From Microcebus murinus (lineage: Eukaryota > Chordata > Mammalia > Primates > Cheirogaleidae), in the NCBI RefSeq assembly GCF_040939455.1, contig NC_134106.1, forward strand, positions 86,497,001-86,561,000: DNA of 64,000 bases, given 5' to 3'. A program made the translations under genes and the position numbers. The notes under the pieces are model-generated. The model worked only from the letters and a program-made list of their open reading frames with translations, did no database searches and was not told the DNA's origin. Below are positions 54,540 to 64,000 of the stretch, piece after piece (position 1 is the stretch's first letter; the number at the start of each line of letters is the position of its first letter).

Positions 54540-55124
54540 CTTTTATGGCCCTTTCATTAGGCCTGGAACCAAATCCCCACTTGTGATCACTTAAGTCAGT
54601 GGAAATAAAGTGACTCCTCTTAGCTCAGGGTTTGTGACCATGGCTGGTCTTGAGCTTGCTGCTGCTGGCGACACTGTCTCTGATTCCGCCTTGGAGGGCT
54701 GGTTCCTGGCAGAGGAGGATGATGAGAACTCAGAGGAGAGGCCTCCTTCCTGTCCTCTGCACAGTAGCCAGCGGCCATCTACACTGGAGCAGAAGTGCAG
54801 GCTCTGGCTCTTTCCCGCGCCCACCTGAGGCAGCACGCACGACGTCAGGCCTAGCGCAGCCAGTTCACAATCACCTTTCCTGCTAGAACAACCACCTTCA
54901 GTCCATATCCTCAGCAGTGAATTGCAGCTTCCTCTGTGCATTTGCTAATCCTAGAGCAGCTGTGCCCCTTTCATGCTAAAAGTGGGGTTATCCTACATGC
55001 TGGATCTATATTTGTTGTCTGGGAGCAGTTTAGGCCTCTCCCAACCTAATCAGAATGTCTAAACCCTCTGCTTACTGGGTCACCAAAACTGGTGATGGAT
55101 TCTAGCTCTGTCATACTCAACATG

Positions 55125-55274
55125 CAGAACTGTTGTTCTTTTTTTTTTTTTTCTGAGTAGCACAATCATTTTATTTTTTTTTATTTATTTCATCAGATTA
55201 TGGAGGTAAAAATATTGTTAGGGTTACAAATATTGCCCCTGCCCCCTCTCCCTCCCCCCAGAACTGTTGTTCTT
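55125..55274 (-). mobile_element. 118-bp L1 3'-end insertion with perfect 16-bp target-site duplications
   Basis: CAGAACTGTTGTTCTT is present, identical, at 55125-55140 and 55259-55274. Between them lies a minus-strand insert (55141-55258). Read in its own sense it starts with a G-rich segment, continues GGGGCAATATTTGTAACCC and ACCTCCATAATCTGATG, reaches an A-rich tail with AATAAA words (55190-55169), then about 16 nt of non-L1 sequence (TGATTGTGCTACTCAG) and a second A12 tail. The wording matches the L1 3' end I associate with strepsirrhines. Perfect duplications show a recent insertion. The double tail suggests 3' transduction. Confidence 0.9.
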
Positions 55275-55615
55275 ATAAAATTATTTATATTCCTCCCCTG
55301 TAAAGATGTCAGCCCAGGAGCAAATCCAGCAGGTGAATAAACAATGTCAGGCAAATGAACTTCCTGCTGGAGGAAAATACAACTCTCTCGAGACATGGTG
55401 CTTTGCTTGGCATATGCGACAGGCAGAGTGGTCCGATGGGATGACTGGGGACAGGGTTCAGATCCTGCCCCACTACAGTCCTCGCCTATGTTAACCTTTC
55501 TAGACTGCAGACCCTTGATCTACAAAGTGCCCATCTTGCAGGGTTTTAAAATGCAGATTAAAGTGTATGTAAAGCTTCCAAGGTTGTTCCATAGAAGCTC
55601 CACAAGGCTGCTATT
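55275..55615. other. Unique sequence
   Basis: No recognised element; a MIR-like 'AGAGTGGTCCGATGGGATGA'/'GGTTCAGATCCTGCCCCACT' wording at 55425-55490 may be an old MIR 5' part. Confidence 0.35.
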
Positions 55616-55619
55616 ACTG

Positions 55620-56620
55620 GCAAGTTAAATCAACGTAAGTACCGATTACGGCTGATAATTATTAACGACAAGCAGTACTATTCATGGAAGAAAGACCCAC
55701 AGACACACACCTGCGAGGATGCACGAATGCAGCCCTCAAACGCTGCTAGGTTGTTGTTTGCATTCTTTGAGGTGTGCAGTCAGTAATAGAACTCAAACTT
55801 TATGTTCTCAGATTCACTTTTAATTAGACTGTTTTCATCAAAACGCCATTCCTTTATTATCTTGCCACTTAATTTAGTAAATTGGTGGAGCAAATGTGGC
55901 ATGCAAATTGCCTCTTCCTCACCAGAACATCATCATTCATTGCCGGAGCCTACGTGGATTAGATGCATTTGAAGTGGAAATTAGTTGAGTTCAGGGCACA
56001 CAGTTGTTGAATTTTGATTATCTGCTTACAGTATTTTAAAAATTAGATTATGCCTTGTTTCCATTTAACAAAGGAAGATGAATGTGGTGGTTGGTGTTTT
56101 TATTAAGATAGAAATTTAGCAAACGCTCTTCAATGACTAGATGGATTACAGGAGATGAGCCCAATCAATAGAGGATTAAATTTTGCAAAGCCAATTTAGG
56201 AGTCTTGTCTAGATAAAACCCTCTTGTGGCAGAGTAGATTTGGTAAATATGAATAAATTTGTAACAAATGTCAACCTTGGTGCCCTGCTGTGCAACTCCG
56301 GGATAGACAGATTTTTGGAAGGGAGGTCTGCTTCCCACCACCATCTGTGTGCTGGAAGAGAGGTTTAATTAGGGATGGGTCCCATGTCAACATCAAAGAC
56401 TGGCCATGAAAATCCCAAAGTTCTGACCAAATTCCAGTGGATTCCCACTGCTGACTCGAAGTCTTGGTGTGGTCAGGACTTCAGGACTTCTGTGAAGGGA
56501 GGTGGGGCTGTTTTCCAGCAGAGCTGAGCTCTGGAGATGATCAGTCCTGATAACTCAGCACCAAAGCAAATACCACACTTCAAAGAGTAGTTTGCTCTAT
56601 TTTTAAAAAATCACCTTGAC
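55620..56620. promoter_or_regulatory. Strong candidate conserved non-coding region
   Basis: About 1 kb of AT-rich, non-repetitive sequence with no low-complexity decay. Words include TTTTAATTAGACTGTTTTCATC (split: TTTTAATTAGAC / TGTTTTCATC), GTGGCATGCAAATTGCC, GATTAGATGCATTTG, AATTAGATTATGCC, GAGCCCAATCAATAGAGG, ATTTTGCAAAGCCAATTTAG and GGTTTAATTAGGGATG. Homeodomain, octamer and MEIS/PBX-like cores are dense. This is the typical look of a vertebrate developmental enhancer cluster. Not verified by alignment. Confidence 0.5.
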
Positions 56621-56639
56621 AACTGAAAGGCACAGCAGT

Positions 56640-56745
56640 GAAAGATGAAGGGAAGGGCTAGGAAGGGAGAAAGAGGGAGGAGAGAGAAGGGTAAGGGGTA
56701 AGGGAGGAAGAGAGAGAAAGAAAAGAGATGGGTAGAAAATACCCC
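56640..56745 (+). repeat. Purine-rich (GA/GGA) tract
   Basis: About 105 bp almost entirely of A and G ('GGAAGGGAGAAAGAGGGAGG', 'AGAGAGAAAGAAAAGAGATG'). It could form triplex DNA. The serine/leucine-rich minus-strand frame is an artefact. Confidence 0.85.
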
Positions 56746-56985
56746 TCCATGCCTCCCAGCATCCTGAAAGCCCCCAAATAACCACACCTCTCCTCCCTTT
56801 GTGTCATTGCATTTCCTGCTGACGTCATAATTCAGGTCCTGCTCTGTAAACCGTCTGAGTCTGAGGGCAGCCAGGCCCTACAGAGGCGTTCCGGGGCAGT
56901 CTTGGCAGCTGGAAGGAGGGGCAAGAACCCGGGGTGCTGGGCTGAGGAGGGGGTGAGCTCTCCTTGCCTTGGAGTTGAGCTGAAA
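56746..56985. other. Unique sequence between two candidate elements
   Basis: Contains TGACGTCA (CRE palindrome) at about 56820-56827, with an intact CpG. No gene. Confidence 0.4.
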
Positions 56986-56989
56986 TCAG

Positions 56990-57420
56990 CCAATAAAACT
57001 GTCAGTCTCAAGGAAGCTGAGATTTCTAAATAAGGCTATAAATAATTTCACAAATGGGGCCTGTGCTGTGTAATAGTGTACGCTGATTTTCGAGAGCTAC
57101 TACAAGAATAAATTTGCTGAATGAATAAATCTGCAGCAGTTACTGGTCAAATATCACAGGCCAGCCCAGTGCAGAAATAACCTTTTAAAAGGGACGCATT
57201 AGCCAAGCACAAAGGGCACCCTCTAAGTGAATTCCAATTCATTAAGGGTTAGAAGATCAGCTCATTCTTTTGCATTTCCGGCAGATAAGAATTTAAATGA
57301 GGACCCTTTTCCCTCTCAGAAATCAGGCTTCCAGTGTCTGTGAAGCTCCCTGTGTCAGGATATGGGGCAGACAGCTTTATTGCTATCAATTAAAGTTCCA
57401 TGCACAAACCTTGTCATGTT
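56990..57420. promoter_or_regulatory. Candidate conserved non-coding element
   Basis: Repeat-free AT-rich block with GCTATAAATAATTTCACAAATG, GATTTTCGAGAGCTACTACAAG, GAATGAATAAATCTGCAGCAG, GTCAAATATCACAGGCC, TTTTAAAAGGGACGCATTAGCC, TTCCAATTCATTAAGGG and ATCAATTAAAGTTCC. Complexity and motif density match vertebrate enhancers. Inference only. Confidence 0.45.
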
Positions 57421-58305
57421 AAGATGAGGCCGAGAGGCTTTTCCCTGGCTGGATGAGGATTTAATGAGTAGGCAGACATCACAGAAAGGCCGGGTCTGGG
57501 AGTGCGCACTGCAGAGGGGTTTTCTCAGGACCATTCAGTGTCTTCATCATCCTGGCCGAGGTGGTCTCATGGGAATGTCCTATCAGAGACAGGAGGGGCT
57601 TGCAGGCCTTGTGGGGCTTCCTGCCAAGCTCCAGGGACGCCCTCCAGAGAGATGCGCCCGTGCCCAGGGGTGATGCGGTGAGGGGAAGGGGAGGTGTGCA
57701 CTCCTGCAGTGGGAAGCAGGGCCAGGGGCCACCAAGAGCCTCTGGCTCATCAGGTCTTGGCTGGGGGCATCAGGTTAGTGTAGCAGGAGCTGCAACAGGG
57801 GTGAGTGCCTGTGAAGCAGGTGACACAGAGGCGGACGACTGAAGAAGAGGCTGAGTGGCTCCAGCTGTAGGTTCTGCGTTCTCTCCACAACGGGGACTTA
57901 CACGCATGGGGAATCAGAAATGCACACACAGAAAAACACATATGTAGACATACTGTCCCAGAGAACGTTCAGTGAGATTTATAAAAACAAACAACCTAAG
58001 TGCATCCTCCGCTAGTCACTGGTAGCTGGCTCTCTCCGGGAAGAATGTCAGAGGCGGTGATGGGTAGGGCATAAAATCCAGGCCCCCAGGGTAGCTTGGC
58101 CTGGCCTGGCCGTGCTTTGGCACCAGGGCTGGAGACTCCTGGCACGCGTGGGGTCTGGGTGGGGTCTAGCCGTGCTCTCCAAGCTCCCGGAGCAAGTGCC
58201 TGGAGGAGATGAGGAAGCGGCCTGCGCCCCACCCCCCTGCAAGAGTGGGCAGGGAGACGTTGTTATTTTAGGTTCCCAAATATCTCAGAGTACTAATCTT
58301 TTAGT
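57421..58305. other. Unique GC-rich sequence
   Basis: No gene recognised; includes a small GCCTGGCCTGGCC tandem at about 58098-58110. Confidence 0.45.
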
Positions 58306-58314
58306 TTTTTAAGC

Positions 58315-58985
58315 TTGTATTTTATCTTTTTAAAGTGATTTTTAGTATAGTCCCAAAGTTGTGCAACCACCACCACTATCTAATTCCAGAACGTTTTCGT
58401 CACCCCAGAACAAAGCCCTACACTCATTAGCAATTACTCCCCTATTTCCCTGTCCCCTCAGCCCCTGGAAGCACTAATCTAATTTCAGTTCCTATGGGTT
58501 TGTCTATTCTGGACATTTCACATAGATGGAATCAGATAATAGGTGGCTGTTTGTGTCTGACCTCTTTCTGTAGCATAATATTTTGAAGGTTCATCTTGGG
58601 TGCAGCATGGATCAGTACTTCATTTTTTGTGGTCGGGTAATTGTCCATTACGTGGCCAGCCGACACTTCATCCATTCATCAGAGACGGACATTTGAGAAC
58701 TTCTCACGTTTGACTGCTGTGGATAGTGCAACTATTGATAGTCAGGTGTGTGTTTTGTGAGGACGTTTTCCCACCGCTCCAGGAGCGGAACTGCTGGGTC
58801 ACCTGGCAGTTCTCTTTAAGCTACTAAGGACCTGCCAGACAGTTGTTCAAAGTGGCTGCAGCGTTTTCCATTCCCACCAGCAAGTATGAGGGCTCTGGTT
58901 TCTCCACATCCTTGTCAACACTTATTATTGTCTGTCTTTCTGATTTTCGCCATCCTAGTGGGTGTAAAGACAGTTTGATTAAATT
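58315..58985 (-). repeat. L1 relic (L1M type), minus strand
   Basis: Antisense wording: 'TTGTGCAACCACCACCACTA', 'ATTCCAGAACGTTTTCGTCA', 'GTTTGTCTATTCTGGACATT', 'CTTCATCCATTCATCAGAGA', 'GGAGCGGAACTGCTGGGTCA', 'CCATTCCCACCAGCAAGTAT', 'TTTCTCCACATCCTTGTCAA'. It covers the same L1 region as 47700-48200 and extends further. Confidence 0.94.
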
Positions 58986-60325
58986 TTTCGATTTAAAACA
59001 ATAATGAAAAGTTCCAGCCACCAGCTCCATAGAAGGTGAAACCAGATTGATGATCTGTCGACTGATATTTGTAAAGCGCTAAGCAGCCCTTTTAAAGGTG
59101 GTGTTTGAAGAAAGCAAAGTTGATCCTTGATTCTGGACTGCCTTGCTCAGAGGCTGTGCATCCCTTTTGTTGGTAAAGGAGCTGCAATGAGAATGGCGGT
59201 GTAAGTACCGCCTGATTTCAAGGGGGGAACGAGTGCACAGCTGGGGAGAGCGGACAGCGAAATCTGCTTCTCATTCCCCGGAGCAGCGTGTGCCTCTCCT
59301 CGCTGCGCAGAGCCTCTGCGTCTCCGCGATGCGCATGCACGCTGGCACGCCACCTCCGGCAAGGGGCAGTGGAGCTGTCGCTTCCCCAAGCCCTCTCCTC
59401 TTCCCACTTCTAAGCAGTAATGACTGACACAGAAAAATGCATTCACACAGCTTTGGCAAGGAAAAGTCTGTGCTGGGACAGGCCTTTGGCTTGAGTAAGA
59501 AACGTTTTTTGGTTTTTTTTTTTCAAATGTGTGTGTGATTTTTGTGTCTTGTTTTTCCTGGAGGCTAGAAGGAAGGGTGCCCTGGCTCCGACCCAGCCCG
59601 AGGGGTCAGGGCAGGGTTCCTTGGCCATGTTTCCTCTGTGTGCTCGGAAACAACTCACTGGTCTGTAATTTTCTCTGCAGATCAGTGTCTCGCTCCATCC
59701 CTCCAGCTGGCAGGGCTGGAGTCGGGGTGGGTCGGTTTACACAGAGCGAGCCAAGAAATCGTAGAACCCGGGGAGTGGAGTGGATTTCAGGGACTACCAC
59801 TTACTCTCTTGATTTCTCCTGCTTCCTGCCCCCCACCGCCACCCCCAGCGACTTGGCATTCATGACATCCCCCGACATTCCAGACTGTCACGGAACTCAC
59901 CACTGCCTGGGCAGGCAGTCCCAGTCCCAGCCCGGATTGCTAGAAGGATTCTTTCTGCATCCCCACTCATCTTCTGGTTTCCAGGCCAGGTGTCGCCCCC
60001 CTGCTCCTCTGAACATCTCACAGACTCTGCCAGCCTCGGGCAGGTTAGGGCTGCAGGTCCCCACTGTGTCCTCCCTGCCACCGCTGCTAGCAAAGATGCT
60101 GATCCAAACACGGACCACATAGCATTTTATTCCAAATCGCTCCTGCAAAAAATTTCACAGAGGGTTAGAAGTATGCATGGCGTTTAGATTAGAAAATGAG
60201 TAGTCTTTGTGCTTTATCTTTAATGATTATTTTCACTGTGAAACACAATGTGTCTGCACAGTTTACGTGGAGACCGGGAGGCCCTTCAGGGGGTGTCCTG
60301 CGTGTGTACCCCCCCTTTTCTTCAC
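58986..60325. other. Unique sequence with a CpG-rich islet
   Basis: At about 59285-59370 CpGs cluster, with TGCGCATGCACG (close to an NRF1 site). A frame at 59529-60122 (plus, 197 codons) lacks recognised domains. No gene or RNA called. Confidence 0.4.
59285..59370. promoter_or_regulatory. CpG-retaining islet with NRF1-like word
   Basis: CCTCGCTGCGCAGAGCC, TCTCCGCGATGCGCATGC and ACGCTGGCACGCCACC carry about eight to ten CpG in 85 bp. GATGCGCATGCACG is close to the NRF1 palindrome TGCGCATGCGCA. Speculative. Confidence 0.28.
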
Positions 60326-60334
60326 GGTGGTAAG

Positions 60335-60930
60335 ACATTTAAGGACATGTACATACATGTTTCTGAATTGTTGACTTTATTTTATTTATCTTTCCTTGAT
60401 GCTGAATATTATATACTTGGCATCAGGGCACGTTCTTCTGCAACGTGCCTTTTCCACCCTGCAAAGAATCAGCTATGTGGATGCACGTGGATTTCACTCA
60501 TTCACTTTTCTCTGCTGTGCAGTATTTCATGATTTGAGTATATCACACATTGTCCACTTTTAAATTGATGGGCGTTTGGTGGCTGCTTTTTCTCTGATGC
60601 ACACATAGAATCGAATTCGTAGTGGAGAACACTGGGCGATATTCTTTGGAACTGGATAGCTTGGCAATAGGGAGGCGCTTTACACCCCCACCAGCAGTGG
60701 TGAGAGACACTTTCTGCTACACTCTTGCCGGCACTTGCTGTTGCCAGACTTTTTAATTTTTGCCAATCTGGTGGGTGTGAAACGGCATCTCATTGTGTTT
60801 AATTTGCAGTTCTCCGATCACCAGCGCTGTTGAATGACTTTGTGTCTTTGGGGACTATTTATGTTTATAGCTTTTTCTACAATGCCCATTTGAGTTACTT
60901 TGTCTTTTCTTGAAAGATCTATCTTTTCTT
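60335..60930 (-). repeat. L1 relic, left (3') part, minus strand
   Basis: 'GATTTGAGTATATCACACAT', 'TGATGGGCGTTTGGTGGCTG', 'ACACCCCCACCAGCAGTGGT', 'TTGCCAATCTGGTGGGTGTG', 'AAACGGCATCTCATTGTGTT' and 'TAATTTGCAGTTCTCCGATC' match antisense L1 around the ORF2 end / 3' UTR. Continues at 61200 after a MIR insertion. Confidence 0.88.
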
Positions 60931-60934
60931 GAAG

Positions 60935-61145
60935 ATAGGTAGGTGGTACTTACCTAGTGCTTATTCCATTGTCGTTGTTCTAAGGGGTTTGGGGCATATG
61001 AACTGTTTCAGTCCTTCCCAGGGAGCTAAGTTTTATTCTGGTGATGCCTGTCTCGTAGGTGAGGACTCCGAGGCACACGTTGGGTAGCTCACCCCAGGCG
61101 CCCCCAGGTGAGGGCAGAGCAAGGGCCCCCACACCTGAGCACCCA
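60935..61145 (-). repeat. MIR, minus strand, between two L1 parts
   Basis: 'ACTTACCTAGTGCTTATTCC', 'TGTCGTTGTTCTAAGGGGTT', then 'AAGTTTTATTCTGGTGATGC', 'GAGGACTCCGAGGCACACGT' and 'GGGTAGCTCACCCCAGGC' follow the antisense MIR. The L1 continues on both sides. Confidence 0.7.
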
Positions 61146-61199
61146 TCTCCACAGCCGGGTGCCACTGTAGGGTCCCACAGCTGGGTGCCAGTGTAGCTG

Positions 61200-62130
61200 C
61201 TGAGTGATTCATAGAGTCCAGATGCTAATACCTGGGTTCTGAAATATGTTGTTCATGTCTTCTCTCAGTTTGTGGACTGTCTTTGTCTTTAATGAGCTTT
61301 GATAAACAGGAGGATTTTTTTTTTTAATTTAATGTTGTCCATCTGAACAAATTTTCTTTTATGGGGAGTGTTTTGTGTCTGGTTTAAAAAGTATTCTCCT
61401 GCCCTGGAGCTTTATGAACTTCTAAAAGTTTTAAAGTTTTGCTTTTCCCATTTAAGACTTTAATTCAGCTAGAAATAATAACGTTGTGAGGTGGAGGACC
61501 GTTTTTATCCGTCTAGATAGATAGGCTCACTGCCAGCATGTATTCAACAGGCTTTTCCCTGCAGGTCCTCGGCATCCTCCAGGCTCATAAACCATGTCAC
61601 GTGTGTGTTCGCTGGACTCTGTTCTGTTCTGTCGGTCTGTTTGTCTATTCTTGATTCAACTATACTTTCGTAATTATTGTAACTTACTTAAAGCCTTGAT
61701 ACTCAGTAGGGCAGGGGCCTTCGCTCTTCCATATACATTTTGAATCAATTTGTCAAGTACTTCAAAGTCCTGTTGAGATATGCAATGAAAATGCGTTTGA
61801 ACTGTACATCAAGTTGGGAGAAAATTACAGCTTTTCTGAATCCTCTTACTCAAGAACGTAATATTTCCTTCAATTTATTTGGGTCATCTTTAATGTCTTT
61901 CGGTAAAATTGCATAATATTCTCCTAAAGGGAATGCACATTTTTTTTGTTAAATTTATTCCTATCACCATTTAAAATAGCAACAAAAATATAAGGTATTT
62001 TTAAGTAATATATTCTATAATATAACTTGCTTGCTGATGGTACATAGAAAAGCAGTTGAGTTTTATACAAACCACTTACCAGGGTCCCGGTTTTCACTTT
62101 TGGCCTTTGCATAATCAGCTCAGCAGTTTG
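61200..62130 (-). repeat. L1 relic, right part (ORF2 C-terminal region), minus strand
   Basis: Antisense ORF2 wording: 'TCTCAGTTTGTGGACTGTCT', 'ACTTCTAAAAGTTTTAAAGT', 'TCTGTTCTGTTCTGTCGGTC' 'TGTTTGTCTATTCTTG', 'CCATATACATTTTGAATCAA', 'TCAATTTATTTGGGTCATCT' 'TTAATGTCTTTCGG', 'TTGTTAAATTTATTCCTATC'. Multiple stops and indels; not functional. Confidence 0.9.
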
Positions 62131-63795
62131 TTTCTTTTTCTTGTTACTGTGATACTTTCAAACATGCCATCCAGAGGTGGAATGTCCGAGGGTCAGACAG
62201 TCCCTGGACTCACGTTCTCTCTCCACCGTCTGACCGGGGACAGAGGGTGCAGGCTTCCCCAGGGGTGTTCAAGCCAGTGGTGACAGACGTGCTGCTTCCT
62301 TCCTTCCTCACGTCCTGGTGCTGCACTGTCTCCTTGGGGGACGGGTCCTGGGTCCACAGAGGCCGTCGTCTTTATCCAGCGACCTGGGAAGGCTCCTCCT
62401 CTTTCCCCCACACTTGCTCTCCTCTCAAAACGCCCCTGTCTCTCCTGCTTCGGCTTCCTCCACGTGGCGTCTCTACGCAGCCGCCGTGTGGTGTTTAATC
62501 TCCACTCAGCCTCCTCCTCGGTCCCCCAGCTTCCAGGCCTAGTGTCTGCCCGGACCCCACCAAGCCCGTCAGTTGTCTCTAAATCTCTGCGTCTGAGCAC
62601 CGTCCAGGAGATTTCTGGGGAAACACAGTGCGTGGGAAGAAAGCACCTTTGCATTGAGACCCAATCTCCGTGAGAACATCTGGCCCCAAAGCAGCAGGTG
62701 GTGTTATCCACTAAGAGGTTTTCAACAAGATGTCAATCACTGGCTTCCAATGGTTCCAGAGGCCGTGGCTGGAGGGTTGCCTTCCCCGCTGTGTTGGCAG
62801 GAGAACAGGGGAACCCCATCACCCACCCCATCTTTTGGGCTCAGCCTCCCTTGGGTGCGTTTCTGAGACGGAAGCCATGGGTTCTGACGAGGCGGAGCTG
62901 ACAGGTCTCCCCGGGGAGGAAGCTTCAGCAGAGAGGTTTCCTGTCTCCGGGGGCTGCACAAGGGCAGTGCGCAGCTTGGCTTAGAGCCAAGAAGCAGGGA
63001 GGCAGAGGGAAGTAAAATCGCCTGCAGAGGTGTCACACAAAGGAGGAGAGGTAGATGCTTTTCCTCACTACAGGCCCAGCCTCACCCCTACCCCACCTTT
63101 AGCCGGTTCAATGTTTGGAGCTATGCAAGGAAGGAAGGAAAGTTATATGCATGTGAGTGGTTTCTAGAAGTCTCTCTGGGGAACCTCTTGACTTGAGGTC
63201 CAGATCAACTACAGCTTGATCTGTTGGGTTCTTGCATCACCCTTCCAGGTGACAGTTTGACTTACACTGAGAGGTGGACACAGGAAGAAGACAGCATTCC
63301 TGGCCCTTGAAAAACCTTTGCCTCCATCTAGATTGAGCAAATGGTTAAAAAGTCTGAAACGCTACATAGGTAATGAAGTACATGTGGCGTGTATACACAG
63401 TCTGGCTGCTCCTGCTCTCGGGGTGTGTGAGGTTCTCTGAGGGCAAGGCTGGAAGAAGTATCTTCTACCCAGTGTCTGTGCTGCTGGAATGTGTGTGGTA
63501 AGTCTGCCCAGCTCTGTGGCCTGCAGAAGGAAGAATGTTGCCTTTTATTCAATTTTGGTTTGCATTTCAAATGTTATTGCAAAACTCAAGAAAATGGCAA
63601 AATTCTCTTCCCCCTTGTGCCTATCTCTCTCTGTCTCTTCCTTTTCTTTCTCTTTTTTCCCTCATCTTAGCATATCTCATAATTATGCAAGACTTCTACC
63701 CTGTTGATGTTTTGAAGTCATGTATGTTCTGTATTTTATGAATCTAAAATCTTCTTTACAAACTTTGTGAATATGGGAGTGTCTGTCAGCCCTTA
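62131..63795. other. Unique sequence, no gene seen
   Basis: Overlapping frames at 62193-62711 (minus, 172 codons) and several plus-strand ones show no recognised domain. Pyrimidine-rich at 63605-63665. Confidence 0.45.
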
Positions 63796-63796
63796 T

Positions 63797-63850
63797 ATTA
63801 TTACATCTCTAGAACCTCACCCAGCGCCGGGCACAGAGAAGATAGTAAGT
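63797..63850 (+). repeat. Probable L2 3'-end remnant
   Basis: 'ATTACATCTCTAGAACCTCA', 'CCCAGCGCCGGGCACAGAGA' and 'AGATAGTAAGTTCACATGG' resemble the L2 end ('CCCCAGCGCCTGGCACAGTG...AGTAGG'). The L2 terminal TGAATGAATGAA appears to have seeded the tetranucleotide array next to it. Confidence 0.6.
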
Positions 63851-63851
63851 T

Positions 63852-64000
63852 CACATGGATGATGGATGGAGGGAGGGAGGGAGAGATTATGGATGAAAGG
63901 ATTGAGGGATGATGGTTGGATGGATGCATGGTGGATGGATACATGGCAGATAGAGAGATGGATGGTTGGATGGATGGATGCATGGTGGATGGATGGATGG
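63852..64000 (+). repeat. (GGAT/TGGA)n tetranucleotide array, cut by the window edge
   Basis: Imperfect GATGGATGGA units with GGGA interruptions over at least 149 bp, continuing to the last base. Probably polymorphic. Its true length is not visible here. Confidence 0.93.

Larger units (their letters stand above)
52226..55124. other. Unique sequence with a small secreted-peptide-like frame and a G13 run
   Basis: No gene recognised. A 70-codon frame at 52827-53039 is described separately. A G13 run lies at 54527-54539. Other frames (52656-53174 minus, 53568-54182 plus) lack motifs. Confidence 0.4.

Overview
This window looks like nuclear DNA of a mammal, most likely a strepsirrhine primate (lemur, galago or loris group). 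I find no protein-coding exon, RNA gene or intact mobile-element gene that I can defend. The case for a primate rests on one dimeric Alu (about 16139-16460). Its right-arm wording (a 'GTGAGCTAGGCTGA' block) is, as I remember it, typical of strepsirrhine rather than human-type Alus. A short L1 3' end at 55141-55258 also has the tail wording I associate with strepsirrhine L1s. Species and chromosome cannot be read from the sequence. Only one clear Alu in 64 kb is very sparse for a primate.

Layout. 1-4800: unique sequence with a MIR, the LTR of a class I endogenous retrovirus on the minus strand, an AT-rich block that may be a conserved non-coding element, an L2 end, a 25-A tract and a long CA microsatellite. 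4800-11140: mostly unique GC-rich sequence with small repeats, ending in an old minus-strand L1 fragment. 11180-12545: the most conspicuous object, a minisatellite of about thirty 45-bp units. 12545-21400: unique sequence, two small CpG clusters, TG/CA tracts and a Tigger-type DNA transposon split by the Alu. 21418-21983: an old plus-strand L1 end with a preserved 12-bp target-site duplication. 22000-43600: largely unique sequence with MIR, L2 and MER5-like relics, two copies of an unidentified ~105-bp sequence, several AT-rich blocks and an 82-bp palindromic mariner-type MITE at 40080-40161. 43650-62130: five large minus-strand L1 relics separated by unique sequence; the last is interrupted by a MIR. 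The two strongest candidate conserved regulatory blocks (55620-56620 and 56990-57420) and the 118-bp L1 insertion also lie here. 62130-64000: unique sequence ending in an L2 trace and a GGAT/TGGA tetranucleotide array that runs off the window.

The many open reading frames are what chance allows in GC-rich, CpG-poor DNA. The two longest sets lie on both strands of the minisatellite, because 45 is a multiple of three. Others run into transposon sequence. The window is best read as intergenic or deep intronic. No comparison could be run, so repeat family names rest on remembered consensus wording, edges are approximate unless a target-site duplication is quoted, and the conserved-element calls are inferences from composition and motifs.
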